Source: GAS188 sp963794475
GTDB lineage: Bacteria; Pseudomonadota; Alphaproteobacteria; Rhizobiales; Beijerinckiaceae
Reading direction: 5' to 3'
Assembly: GCA_963794475.1 (NCBI GenBank)
Contig: CAWCDW010000002.1
Coordinates: forward strand, 248,001 to 312,000
DNA: 64,000 bases
Shown here: positions 28,405 to 38,646 of the stretch, one piece after another
How positions within the stretch are numbered: the first letter of the stretch is position 1
How the letters are laid out: each line of letters opens with the position of its first letter
Position numbers and translations under genes: made by a program
The notes under the pieces: generated by a model
Seen by the model: the letters and a program-made list of their open reading frames with translations, nothing else
Database searches by the model: none
Told to the model about the DNA's origin: nothing

Positions 28405-29073
28405 TTAATCGACGCCGGCGGCCGCCCCCCAAAGCTGTCGCAAGCGCGCGTCGCGGCCGCACCCATTCCGATAGAAGATATATTGCGCCGAGTTCTTGTC
28501 GAAGGCTTCGCGGCGATAGTCCCGGGCTGGGTAGAATGCGCCCGCTTTCGTGATCTGCGTCACGACCGAGCCCTTCAAGGCGCCGCTCGCTTCGAGCTTT
28601 GCCTTGGTAGCCTCGGCAAGCCGCCTCTGCGTGTCGTCATGATAGAAAATCGCCGTGCGATATTGGGTGCCGTGATCGCAAAATTGCGCATCCCTGCTCA
28701 GAGGGTCGATGTTGTGCCAATAAACATCGAGCAGCTTCTCGTATGTGACCTTGTTCGGGTCATAGAGCACCTCAAGCGCTTGGGCATGGCCCGTCTCGCC
28801 GCTCAAAACCTCCTCATCCGTGGGATCGGCCTTCGTGCCGCCCGTGTATCCGGGCGTCGTGGCCATTACGCCGTCGAGGCCGTCATAGGAGGGTTGCAGG
28901 CACCAGAGACAGCCTCCTGCGAAGGTCGCGACGGCGTTGCTCGCCTTGGCGTTGGCGAAAGGCATCGGATCTTCATTTCCATGCATCCACCAAGTGAAGA
29001 GAGAGACGGCAGCAAACGCCACGATCGCGAAGCGGAAATGCGACAACGGCACGCCTCCAAGCGTTCTGGTCAT
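28405..29073 (-). CDS. msrA: Peptide-methionine (S)-S-oxide reductase, membrane-anchored or exported
   Basis: The 222-residue product has an N-terminal hydrophobic segment (FRFAIVAFAAVSLFTWWMHG) and then the MsrA domain. The catalytic Cys lies in FAGGCLWCLQPSYD, with TGHAQALEVLYDPNKVTYEK and FCDHGTQYRTAIFYHD. A late Cys (RNGCGRDA) could be the resolving residue. The anchor suggests periplasmic repair of oxidised methionine. The usual aromatic residue in the GC[FW]W motif is Leu. ATG 29073 is used because AAAGG precedes it; the frame is open 76 codons further. Confidence 0.9.
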   Translation of the reverse strand: MTRTLGGVPLSHFRFAIVAFAAVSLFTWWMHGNEDPMPFANAKASNAVATFAGGCLWCLQPSYDGLDGVMATTPGYTGGTKADPTDEEVLSGETGHAQALEVLYDPNKVTYEKLLDVYWHNIDPLSRDAQFCDHGTQYRTAIFYHDDTQRRLAEATKAKLEASGALKGSVVTQITKAGAFYPARDYRREAFDKNSAQYIFYRNGCGRDARLRQLWGAAAGVD

Positions 29074-29331
29074 GGCAGAGCCTTTCGAATTCCAAGTCAC
29101 TTCAAGTTTCGAGACACTCGACGCGTCGTGCCGATGGCGCGACGCAAGCGACGCGCGCCTTCGTGCTCCCGCTTTCGAGCAAGGCGACTTGCGGGAAACG
29201 GGCGTTAACAAGACGACATGCCTGTGGCAGCAGGCCTTCGCTTCCCGGCGTTGCCGCCAAAGAGCGCTTGCACAAGGCTCCACGTGCACAAGACTCGCCA
29301 AGGGCGAGGATTATGCGGTCCCGCAGCACAG

Positions 29332-31500
29332 CTATCGAAAAAGTGAATAACTCGGCCGGGACACGAAAAGCGCCGAGCCGTGCCCTTTCACTCGAGCCGA
29401 ACCGATACGCTGTCCGTTGCCCCTTTCGAATCGATCACCGTCAAACGGATGAAATCCAGCCCCATCAGGCATCCACGCGGTGTTTCGCCGAAGTTGGTCT
29501 TGCAGCACGGGCGCGCCGTTGACGAGCCAGGTGAGAGGCGGTGAGCCGCCGAGCGCCTTGAGGGCAAGCGGCGTTGCGCCCGTCGTGGTCCCCGCAAGCC
29601 CGAGATCGATCGCGCTCCCATCGGGTGGAAAGGCGATCTTGAGTGTTTCCGTGGCGGCGATGCCGCCTCCCTGCGGCGGCAATTCGTCCTTCGATGCCAG
29701 ATGGCGCAAGGGCGGGGGCAAGGCCGCGGTGCTGCGCGCGAAAATAGCGCCGGGCGGTGACGGGATCGTCTCGGCCTCGCGGCCAAGCCTCGCGAAGGCG
29801 TCGAACAAGATCGGGGCGGCCGCGATACGGCCGACAAGCCCTGGAACCGCGCCATTGTCGGGGCGCCCTACCCAGACCGCGATGGTGGTCCGGCGATCGA
29901 AGCCAGCGGCCCAGGCATCGCGATAGCCGTAAGAGGTGCCGGTCTTGAAGGCGATGCGGTCGGCGGCACCGTTGAGCGGCGGCGGAGCCCCTTTGAGAAT
30001 ATCCGCCACATACCAGGCGGGCACCGCCTCGGTGAAGCGCAGGGGAGCGTTCCCGGTCTCGTCGAGCCGCCGCACGAGCGCCGGAACATCCCCTCCCCGC
30101 GCCAGCCCCGCATAGAGCCGCGCGAGATCCTCGAGCGTGATACCGAGGCCGCCAAGGCCGATCGCGAGCCCGGGCTCGGACTCCTTCGGCAGCACGATGC
30201 GCGCGCCCGCCGAGCGCAATCTCGCGATGAAACGTTCAGGCCCGATCTCCGAGAGAAGAGACACCGCCGGCAGGTTGAGCGACATCTGCAAGGCGCGCCG
30301 CGCGGTGACCGCGCCTTGGTAGGCCAGGTCGAAATTCTCGGGCGCATAAGTGCCATATCGAGCCGGGCGATCGTCGAGGATCGTCTCGGGATGGGCGATG
30401 CCATCCTCGAAGGCAAGCGCGTAGATGAAGGGCTTGAGCGCCGAGCCCGGCGAGCGCAAGGCGCGCGTCATGTCGATCGAGCCCGAGCGTTTTTCCGAAA
30501 GGAAATCGGGCGATCCCACATGGGCCCGCAACTCGCCCGTCGCGTTGTCGACGACGAGGATGGCGGCCGAGAGGCGCGGGTCGAGCACGGCCAGCCGCTG
30601 GCGCGCCAAGGCCTCGAGCGCGGCTTGCAGCCGGGCATCGATCGTAAGCCTGATCACGCGCTCGCCCGGCGTTGCCGCAAGGGCCTCCTCGGCCGCATGC
30701 GCGGCGAGCGCCGGGAAGGCCTGCCGTGCGATCGGGATGGGCTCGGCCTTCGCATATTCAGCCTCCGCGCCGCTGATGAGCCCACGTTCACGGGCGCGCT
30801 CGAGCACGCGGGCGCGGGCGCGCTCGGCCACTTCCGGGAAACGGTCCGGCCGTCGCGTTTCCGGCGATTGCGGCAGGGCGACGAGAAAGGCGGCTTCGCC
30901 GATCGAGAGCCGTTTCGGCTCCTTGCCGAAGTAAGCGAAGCTCGCGGCGCGAAGGCCCTCGATGTTGCCGCCATAGGGCGCGAGCGCAAGGTAGAGATCG
31001 AGAATCTGCGCCTTCGAGCGCGCATGATCGATCTCGATTGCGCGGATCATTTGCCGAAGCTTCGCCGAGACCGAGCGGTCAGCGCGCGGCTCGAGGAGAC
31101 GCGCCACCTGCATGGTGAGCGTCGAGGCGCCCGAGACAACGCGGCCTTGCGTGAGCATCTGCCAGCTGGCGCGCAAGACGGCGAAAGGGTCGATCCCGCG
31201 GTGTTTCAGGAAACGGCGATCCTCGTAGGCGATCAACATGCCGAAGATAGCGCGGATCGACATCTTGAACGTCGATCGGCAGCCGCCAGCGGCCATTGTG
31301 AGTGGTGAAGGCTCGAAGCAGCGCGCCCGAGCGGTCGAGAACGACGGTTGACGCATCCTCATCGATGGCCAGGGCACCGGGCCCAGCTCGGTGATGGCCC
31401 GCCAGAGCCCGTAGGTGCCAGCGCCCAGGAGAAGAAGCGACAGAGCGAAGGCGGCGCCGAAAACCCGTAAGTGTTTTGCGCCCCCTTCCGGGGACGGCAA
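29332..31500 (-). CDS. pbpC: Penicillin-binding protein 1C (peptidoglycan glycosyltransferase/transpeptidase)
   Basis: The 722-residue frame has a membrane anchor (VFGAAFALSLLLLGAGTYGL) and glycosyltransferase motifs (AYEDRRFLKHRGIDPFAV). The transpeptidase motifs are SPGSALKPF (SxxK), SLN and FKTGTSYGYRDAW (KTG), and a BiPBP C-terminal domain ends the chain. It polymerises and cross-links peptidoglycan in the periplasm. Residues about 40-88 of the frame are not PBP-like: the expected protein there (LAIDEDASTVVLDRSGALLR to QDVDPRYL) is in another frame between about 31378 and 31243. A missing base and an extra base compensate each other. It follows the alpha-2-macroglobulin gene, its usual partner. 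Confidence 0.9.
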   Translation of the reverse strand: MPSPEGGAKHLRVFGAAFALSLLLLGAGTYGLWRAITELGPVPWPSMRMRQPSFSTARARCFEPSPLTMAAGGCRSTFKMSIRAIFGMLIAYEDRRFLKHRGIDPFAVLRASWQMLTQGRVVSGASTLTMQVARLLEPRADRSVSAKLRQMIRAIEIDHARSKAQILDLYLALAPYGGNIEGLRAASFAYFGKEPKRLSIGEAAFLVALPQSPETRRPDRFPEVAERARARVLERARERGLISGAEAEYAKAEPIPIARQAFPALAAHAAEEALAATPGERVIRLTIDARLQAALEALARQRLAVLDPRLSAAILVVDNATGELRAHVGSPDFLSEKRSGSIDMTRALRSPGSALKPFIYALAFEDGIAHPETILDDRPARYGTYAPENFDLAYQGAVTARRALQMSLNLPAVSLLSEIGPERFIARLRSAGARIVLPKESEPGLAIGLGGLGITLEDLARLYAGLARGGDVPALVRRLDETGNAPLRFTEAVPAWYVADILKGAPPPLNGAADRIAFKTGTSYGYRDAWAAGFDRRTTIAVWVGRPDNGAVPGLVGRIAAAPILFDAFARLGREAETIPSPPGAIFARSTAALPPPLRHLASKDELPPQGGGIAATETLKIAFPPDGSAIDLGLAGTTTGATPLALKALGGSPPLTWLVNGAPVLQDQLRRNTAWMPDGAGFHPFDGDRFERGNGQRIGSARVKGHGSALFVSRPSYSLFR

Positions 31501-31577
31501 AACGCCGCCGTTTCGGCAAGGCCGCGCGGCGCTCTTGCGGTGCTGCCTCTTGCGTCAACCGCCGACACCTCCACGCG

Positions 31578-34500
31578 CTATTTCGCCGGCGCGACATCGA
31601 AGATGCCATAGGCCGTGCGGCCGAAGCGCTCCGGGCGATACATGTCCTCGACGGTCGCCGGCGGATGCACATAATGTCCCGGAGAGACGGCCCGCACCAT
31701 ATAGGCGAAAGCGAAGGCCGCCGGCTGGCCGGGCGAACGATCGACGGCGACCGCGAAGCGGTCATCGCGGTACTCGGCCGTCGAGGGCCGACCTCCTTTT
31801 GAGCCAATCGAGCGCCGATACTGATCTGCGTCCATCAGCTTCGGATTGTCGATCTCGAGCCCGGCCGGCAGCGGATCGACGATCAGCAGGCGAGCATATT
31901 TCGCCTCCGGCTCCGTGATCTTGAGCACCACGACCAAGCGGTCGTTTTGCTTCACCTTGGAGAGGTCGGCATGTGAGCCGTCGAGCTTGTAAAATTCGCG
32001 CGCGACCCCGTAGCCCTGGTTCGAGGCCGGGTCCTGCGCGAGCGGATTGCCGGAGACCGTGAGGATCGATTGCGCGGGCAAATCGCTCGTATTCTGGACG
32101 GTGATCGGCTTGCCTCCGAGGCTTTCGTCGGAATAGCGCGCGTTGAAATTGCCCTTGCGATCCGCGTCATTGACCTTGACCGTGAGTTCATTCGCGGTCG
32201 CGGCGAGCGCCTGGGCGGCTAGCACCATCCAGGCATTCTCCTGCGTGCTGGTGAAGAGGCGCGGACGAGCGCGCATCATCCATGACCGCGCTCGCCTTGA
32301 CGAGCTCGTCCTGAGGCAAGCCCGTTTCCGCGGCGAGAGCGAGGATGCCGGCCCCGTCACGCAGGCGCGAGCCATAATCGGGGCGCGACAAGCCATTGTC
32401 CTTCTCGTCCCGCAAAAGGTCGATGGCCGAGGCGAAGGTCGCTTGCGAGCGCCCCTTGTCGCCCAAAAGCGCCAGAGCCGCCGCGATCTGGGCCCGCGCG
32501 AAGGGGCTTTGGAAGACGTCGAGCTTCGTGTCGGCCGCATAGCGCAGATCGCCGACGATCGGGCGATGGTTGCGCGCCAGCACATAAGCCGCATAGGCGA
32601 ATCCGTCCGCTTCCTCGGCGTTCGGCTCGGCATGCTTGATGAAGTTGCGCAACCGATCGAGCGCCGATTGCAGGGCGAGCTGCGGCACCTCGAAATTGCG
32701 CTCGCGCGCCCGCGTCAGGAAATCCGCCGTGAAGGCGTCGAGCCAGATGTCGTCGGAGGAATCCTGCGACCACAGGCCGAAAGAGCCGTTCGAGGATTGG
32801 CGCGACAAGACGCGCTCGATCGCCGTCTTGATTCGCCCGTCGATATCGGGGTCGAGGCCCAGCCGCTCCGTCGAGGCGAGCTGGTTGACGTAGAGAAGCG
32901 GCATGGCGCGCGACACCGTCTGCTCCGTGCATCCGTAAGGATAGCGGTCGAGCGCCTGCAAGAGCGCTGCGACGTCGATCGCGACAAGCGGCGCGACCGA
33001 TACGCCGACGGAGCCCGTGCCGGGCAGGAACTCGGCGAGCAGGTCCTTCGAGACCGTGAGGCTCGCTTGCGGCGGCATCGGCCGCACGATGCGGCGATAG
33101 ACCTCGGGCCTCCCCGGCTCGATCTTCACCGCGAGGCTCTGCGTGAAGCTGCCGCGCCGCGCCGGCGAGCGTCACGTCGAGCGTGCCCGTGCCGATGCCC
33201 GGCGGCCTTGACCGGGATCTGGATGCTCTTTCGCTCATGCTGCGGCGAGCTTGAGCGTCGCGTGCGTCGCGCTCGCCGGCAGCAGCGAGCGGGCCCATGC
33301 ACATCGACATCGATGGCAAAATTCGCCGGCCGGCGCCTCGACATTGTCGACGGCGATGTTGAAGCGAGTCTCATCGCCGAGATTGAGGAAGCGCGGCAAG
33401 GTCGCCTCGGCCACGACCGGATCGCGGACGATCACGTCCTTGGAGGCATGCGCCACCTTCGTCTTCGACCAGGCGGCGGCCATGACGCGCACCGTGCCGT
33501 TGAAGGCCGGCAGGTCGAAGGAGACCTTGCGCCGTGCCGTCCGCGCCCACCTTCACGATGCCCGAATAGCGCGCGAGCGGAGGCTGCGTCGGCGTATCCG
33601 CCTTGAGGCCGCCGCCCGCGTCGCCTCCCGAGCGGATGGCGCCCTTCTCGCCCTGCATGCCGTCGATCAGGAAGCCGTAAAGATCGCGGACCTCCGCGCC
33701 CATCTGGCGCTGGCCGAAGAAATACTGTCGCGGCTTCGGCACCTCGTAGTTCGGTGAGGTTCAAGATGCCGACATCGACGGCCGCGACGGTGACATAGGC
33801 CTCTTCGCCGGGCTCGAGCCCCGTGAGCTTCACGGGAATGTCGAGCTGCCCGCGCGGACGCACCTTCTCCGGCGGCGAAAGCTCGACGCCAAGCGTGTGC
33901 GACGGCCTGATCGATGCCGAACCAGGCAAGACCGAGCGCGCGGCCGGGCAAGCGCTTGGCGGCCGTGTCGAGCGGACGATGCACCAGGGCGAGCATATAG
34001 GCGCCGGCGCCCCAGTCGGCCTCGATCGGCATCTCGACATCGTTGTCGCCGGCCGCGACGTCGATAGTCTTGAGCGACATGAACGCCTTCGTTGACGACA
34101 GCGAGCGTCGCCGTCCCGGCGAATTTCGCGGAGAAATGAAGCTTCGCCGTGTCGCCCGAATTGTAGTCATGCTTGTCGAGCGTGACGCTCGAGCGTGTCG
34201 GGCGTGTCGGCCGTCGCGCCTCCGCCCCAGCCGGCATAGAAGCTGACGGCGGTTTGCGCCGCGCCATCGGCGGAGCGCACGTCGAGCCGGTAGCTGCCGT
34301 ATTTCACCGGAACCTCGATCGTGCCGGGCGCGCCGGCCGCGATGTCCACAGCGGCCATCCGCTACCTTGCGCGTGCGTGGTCACGGGCTTCGAATTGCCA
34401 GCTCCCGTCGCGCCGAAACCATTGGTAGGATCTTATGCACCTCGCTCAGCGTCCAGGACGACGTCCTTGTCGCGCCGCGCGCGCGCCCTTGCGCATCGGC

Positions 34501-36808
34501 CGCCACGAGCTCGAATTTCGCTGACGCTGTTCTCGACGAGCTGCTCGTCGTTGAACAGCTTCTTGACGCCGATGACCGCATGCGACGGCCTGATCGGCAA
34601 GGTCACCGTGCGGTCGAGCGAGCGCCCGCCGGGCTCGCCGACCGTGAGCGTGATCTTGGCTTCGAGCGGGCGTGGCGCCGCGACATCCTCGAGCGGCCAC
34701 CACGACATCGGCATGGCCTTTGGCGTCGGTGGTCGCTCCTTCCTCGAGCGCGTTCGATTGGTTTTGGAAGGGCTCGTCCTGCAGCCCGACCGTATAGCCC
34801 TCGAGTCCCGGCAAGCTGCCTCTCGAGCGGCTCGATGGTGACGTTGCCCGTCACATCGAGGCCGGAGCCCGGCGCGCCGTAGAGGAAGCGCGCATCGACG
34901 CCGATGCGCGCCGGCTGCGCCGGCCTGAAGCACCTTCTCGGCGGGCGCGAGCGTCACCTCGAGCTTTTGGGGAACATAGTCCTCGAGAAGGAAGCTCGTC
35001 TCGCCGATGGGATCCGATTTCGGGTCGGCATAGGCCTGGATGCGCCAGGTGCCGTGCTGCGCGTCCGAGAGCAGCGGCAGCGCGAAGCGAGCGCCCGCCG
35101 AGGCCCTGATCATCGAGCTTGACGCGCTTGTATTCGACGCCGTCCGGCCGCTGAATGACGATGGTCACCGGCAAGCCCGGCACCACGGCGCCCTTGGCGT
35201 CGCGCAAGAGCGCGGTGAGGAAGACGGTCTCGCCCGAGCGATAGACGCCGCGCTCGGTGAAAAGGAAGGCGTCGAGCGCCGTCTGCACCAGCCTTCCCTT
35301 CACGCCGCGATCGGTGAGATCGAAAGCGGTGAGCTGAGAGTCGAGAAAGCCGTAATCGCCCTTTCCGTCGCGAGGCCACGACCAGCGACGGCGCCATGCC
35401 GCCGCTGCCGCGCGCGAGCCCCGCGCTCGAAATGCGCATAGCCGTCGGCGTCCGTCGTCTTGGTGTCGAGCACCTCGTTGTTCTTGGCGATGAGCCGAAG
35501 CTCGACGCCCGACAAGCGGCTCCGCGCTCGCCAGCGATTTCGACGAGCACGTGCACGCCGTCCGTGCCGGAGAAGGCGGTGAGCCCGAAATCCGAGACCA
35601 CGAACCATTGCGTGGCGCGCGAGGAATCATCGTCGTCGGCGACGCCGTCCGGCCAGGCGGTCATGACATAGACGCCGGCTTCGAGCTTGCCCACGGCCTC
35701 GAGCACCGGGAAGGCGGTCGTCACTTCGGCGTTGAGCAACGGGCTTCGCGTCGATCGAGCCGCTCCAGACCTTGACGCCGTCCTGGTCGGAAATCTGGCC
35801 TGCGCGATAGGCCGTGATCTGATTGAGGAAGTCCTCCGAACGCAAGGTCGGCAAGAGATTGCGGTCGCCGATGCGGTTGATGGCGACGTTGATCTTGCTT
35901 GCGTTGATCGAGAGGAGCGGAATGCCTTCCTGCCCGATGCGCGGCAGCACGTAGTTCTTGCCGCTGAAGCGCACTTGCGGCAGAGCGGTCGCGGACATAG
36001 ATTTCGTAATCGGCCGATTTCAGGAGGGTCTCGCCGACCGCGGAGGGCAAGCCCTCGCGCAGGACGATGGCGTAGCGCTCGCCATGCTTCAGGCCCTCGA
36101 CGCAAAGCTGCGGCTCCTCGACCGTGATCGCCGACATTGGCGTTGCCGGAGACCGCGACGAACGGAGCGAAATCGACCTTGCCGCGCCGCAACGGATCGG
36201 AGAACTGGAAGCAGATGCGGGGCTGACTGCGTCACTGAATCGACCTTGTAGTCGACGACGCGGAAGCCGTGCTCCTTGAGCAGTCCTCATAGGTCGTGCG
36301 GATATCGGCATCGTCATCGCGGTCGAGGCTTGCGCGATAGGCGTTGAGCGCCGGGCGCCAGCGCTGCAGATCGGCAAAGACCTCGACCGAGCAAGACAAG
36401 CGCCTTCGCCTCGTCCTTGCCGGCCGGAGCCCGCTGATAGGCGCCATAGGCGGCGGTGAGCGCGCGCTCGCGCAAGGTGTATTTCTCGAGGAGTCCCGGG
36501 GCTCGACCGCGAACGCGGCATCGCGCGTAGCCAAGCCAGGCGGCGGCGTTCTTTTCGTCGAGCGCGATCGCGGCGCCGAAAAGGTCGAGCGCGCGCCGGG
36601 CATCTCCATGCAGAAGGGCCGCGAGGCCATCGCTCTCGAGCTGAGCCGCCGGGCGCTTGGTAAGGCCGCCGGCTTCCTTGCGCAGCAACGCGGGAAACCG
36701 CACGACCCCGGTCGCGAGATCGTCTTGAACGAAAGCTTCCTCGGCGAGGACGGGAGCGGCGAAAAACAAGGAAACGGCCAAAGCCGCAAGACAAGACCAC
36801 GTGCGCAT
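31578..36808 (-). pseudogene. Bacterial alpha-2-macroglobulin family protein (YfhM/ECAM-like), about 30 apparent frameshifts
   Basis: A 5.2-kb coding region encodes a large periplasmic alpha-2-macroglobulin, but the sense frame changes about 30 times. The start is set at 36808 by GGAGGGG six bases upstream and the signal peptide MRTWSCLAALAVSLFFAAPV. Landmarks, each in its own frame, are ADLQRWRPALNAYRASLD (about 36.35 kb), GKNYVLPRIGQEGIPLLSIN (about 35.9), VKGRLVQTALDAFLFTERGV (about 35.25), ATLAVVNEGV (about 34.1), PKPRQYFFGQRQMGAEVRDL (about 33.7) and the thioester motif YPYGCTEQ (about 32.93). The last 1 kb is clean to VAPAK. The protein would trap proteases as a partner of PBP1C. Most breaks are resolved by deleting one base, a few by adding one. 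Confidence 0.85.
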
Positions 36809-37128
36809 CCAAGACCCCTCCATGTCCGCGCGTTTGCGCGGCGGCAAGGCGACGAGCGTAGCAGCCGCCTTCAAATTCGCAACGAGAGGACCACTGGCTG
36901 ATTACGCGTGCATGAACCCCTCTAGGAGCATCCGATCCAAAGCGTGTGCCCAATGAGCGAATCCGGAAACGGCAACCGAAGTGCCAAATCACGCGTGGGT
37001 GGACGCCGCGCTTGCTGAAGGCCGCGTGGCCTCGCCGGTTGCCGTGCCGGGACTTTCCTGTCATGAAAATCGGGGATGATCAGACGGATTTGCGTCGCAT
37101 CTTCCGGCGTTGGACAGGATGGAACTTC

Positions 37129-37884
37129 ATGCTCAAGCGTCTTGCGCTGCTTGCCTTGCTCTTGATGCTCGCAGGCTCGGGGCCAAGTGCCCTCCCCGCC
37201 GCGGCCCAGCAAACCCTGAAAGTCGGCTCGACCCCAACCGGCGTTCCCTTCACTTTCCTCGACACCCAGACGAATACCATCCAGGGCGTCATGGTCGATC
37301 TCATCGAAGCGATCGGCAAGGACGCCGGCTTCGGCATCGAGATCGAGCCGATGCAATTCTCGACCCTGATCCCCTCCTTGACGTCGAGTAAGATCGACCT
37401 CATCGCGGCGGCGATGTTCGCGACCTCGCAGCGCAAGGAAGTCATCGATTTCTCCGACACCGTCTACAGCTACGGCGAAGGCTTGATCGTGCCGAAGTCC
37501 GACACCAAGGATTATGTGAGCTTCGACGACATGAAGGGCTACACCGTCGGCGCTCAAGTGGGCACGGCCTTCGTCGAGCCGCTCAAGAAGGTCTTTCCCG
37601 AGGTGAAGATCTACGACACTATCCCCGACATCATGCGCGACGTGAACGCCGGGCGCATCCAGGCGGGCTTCGCGGACCTGCCGATCCTAGCCTACAATTT
37701 GCAGCAAGGCCGCTTCCCCGAGACGCGGCTGGTGAAGAGCTACAAAGCCACGATTCCGGGTTCGGTGGCGATCGGCGTGCGCAAGATGGACGGCGAGTTG
37801 CTCGCCAAGGTCAACGCCTCGCTCACCAAGCTCAAGGCAAATGGCGGCCTCTCGAAAATCCTCGCCAAATGGGGCCTCGAATGA
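37129..37884 (+). CDS. Amino acid ABC transporter substrate-binding protein
   Basis: The 251-residue protein has a signal peptide (MLKRLALLALLLMLAGSGPS, cut after PAAAQQ). The SBP family 3 fold follows: TLKVGSTPTGVPFTFLDTQT, QGVMVDLIEAIGKDAG, SLTSSKIDLIAAAMFATSQR, and a closing helix (GLSKILAKWGLE). It binds a polar amino acid or related solute in the periplasm. The start 37129 is at the signal peptide; the open frame reaches back to 36946. Permease and ATPase genes follow directly. The ligand cannot be read from sequence. Confidence 0.92.
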   Translation: MLKRLALLALLLMLAGSGPSALPAAAQQTLKVGSTPTGVPFTFLDTQTNTIQGVMVDLIEAIGKDAGFGIEIEPMQFSTLIPSLTSSKIDLIAAAMFATSQRKEVIDFSDTVYSYGEGLIVPKSDTKDYVSFDDMKGYTVGAQVGTAFVEPLKKVFPEVKIYDTIPDIMRDVNAGRIQAGFADLPILAYNLQQGRFPETRLVKSYKATIPGSVAIGVRKMDGELLAKVNASLTKLKANGGLSKILAKWGLE

Positions 37885-37983
37885 GTGCGCGCATAACGTG
37901 ATGGCGCGCGAACTTCACGCCGTGGCGGAGGCCAAAGCCAGGAGCTTGACGGCGCTCACGGGGCCGCAGACCTGGCCGGCTTG

Positions 37984-38637
37984 ATGCCTGGCTTTACGAG
38001 GAATGCCATCGAGTTCCTGCCCATTCTGCTGCAGGGATTGCGACTCACGCTCCTCGTCACCATCGGCTCGCTGGCGCTTTCGACGGCGCTCGGCCTCGTG
38101 TTCGCCTTGATGCGGGTTTCGCAACTCAAGCCGCTCGTCCTCATCTCCACCGGCCTCATCAACGTCATTCGCGGCATTCCGATCATCGTCCAGCTCTTCT
38201 ACATCTATTTCGTTCTGCCGGATTTCGGCATTGCGCTATCGGCGCTTCAAGCGGCCATCATCGGGCTCGGGATCGCCTATTCCGCCTATCACGCGGAAAA
38301 TTTTCGCGCCGGAATCGAAGCGATCGATCCCGGTCAAGTCGAAGCGGCGCAATCGATCGGCATGGGCTGGTGGACCATCATGAAACGGGTGATCCTGCCG
38401 CAAGCAATCAAGATCGTGCTCCCGCCTTTCGGGAATATCGTCGTCATGATGCTCAAGGATTCCTCACAGGCGTCGACGATCACCGTCGCCGAACTTTCGC
38501 TCGAAGGTAAGCTGATCGCCGCCTCCACCTTCAAGAACACCAGCGTCTTCACTCTCGTTGCTAGCCTCTACCTTCTCATGAGCCTGCCGCTCATCTGGCT
38601 GGTCGGCAGGCTCGAAAAGCATTTCGGCCGGCGCTGA
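37984..38637 (+). CDS. Amino acid ABC transporter permease
   Basis: The 217-residue permease has about five membrane segments (LLVTIGSLALSTALGLVFAL and others). Its EAA loop EAIDPGQVEAAQSIGMGWWT contacts the ATPase. It belongs to the HisM/GlnP family and would act as a homodimer, since only one permease is present. A TTG immediately before the ATG (37981) is an alternative start. It lies between the binding protein and ATPase genes. Confidence 0.93.
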   Translation: MPGFTRNAIEFLPILLQGLRLTLLVTIGSLALSTALGLVFALMRVSQLKPLVLISTGLINVIRGIPIIVQLFYIYFVLPDFGIALSALQAAIIGLGIAYSAYHAENFRAGIEAIDPGQVEAAQSIGMGWWTIMKRVILPQAIKIVLPPFGNIVVMMLKDSSQASTITVAELSLEGKLIAASTFKNTSVFTLVASLYLLMSLPLIWLVGRLEKHFGRR

Positions 38638-38646
38638 GAACCGCTG

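Noticed and set aside
31578..36808. Programmed frameshifting as the explanation for the alpha-2-macroglobulin gene
   Set aside because: About 30 irregular sites with no shared slippery sequence, both plus and minus changes, and clean neighbouring genes make programmed recoding implausible.
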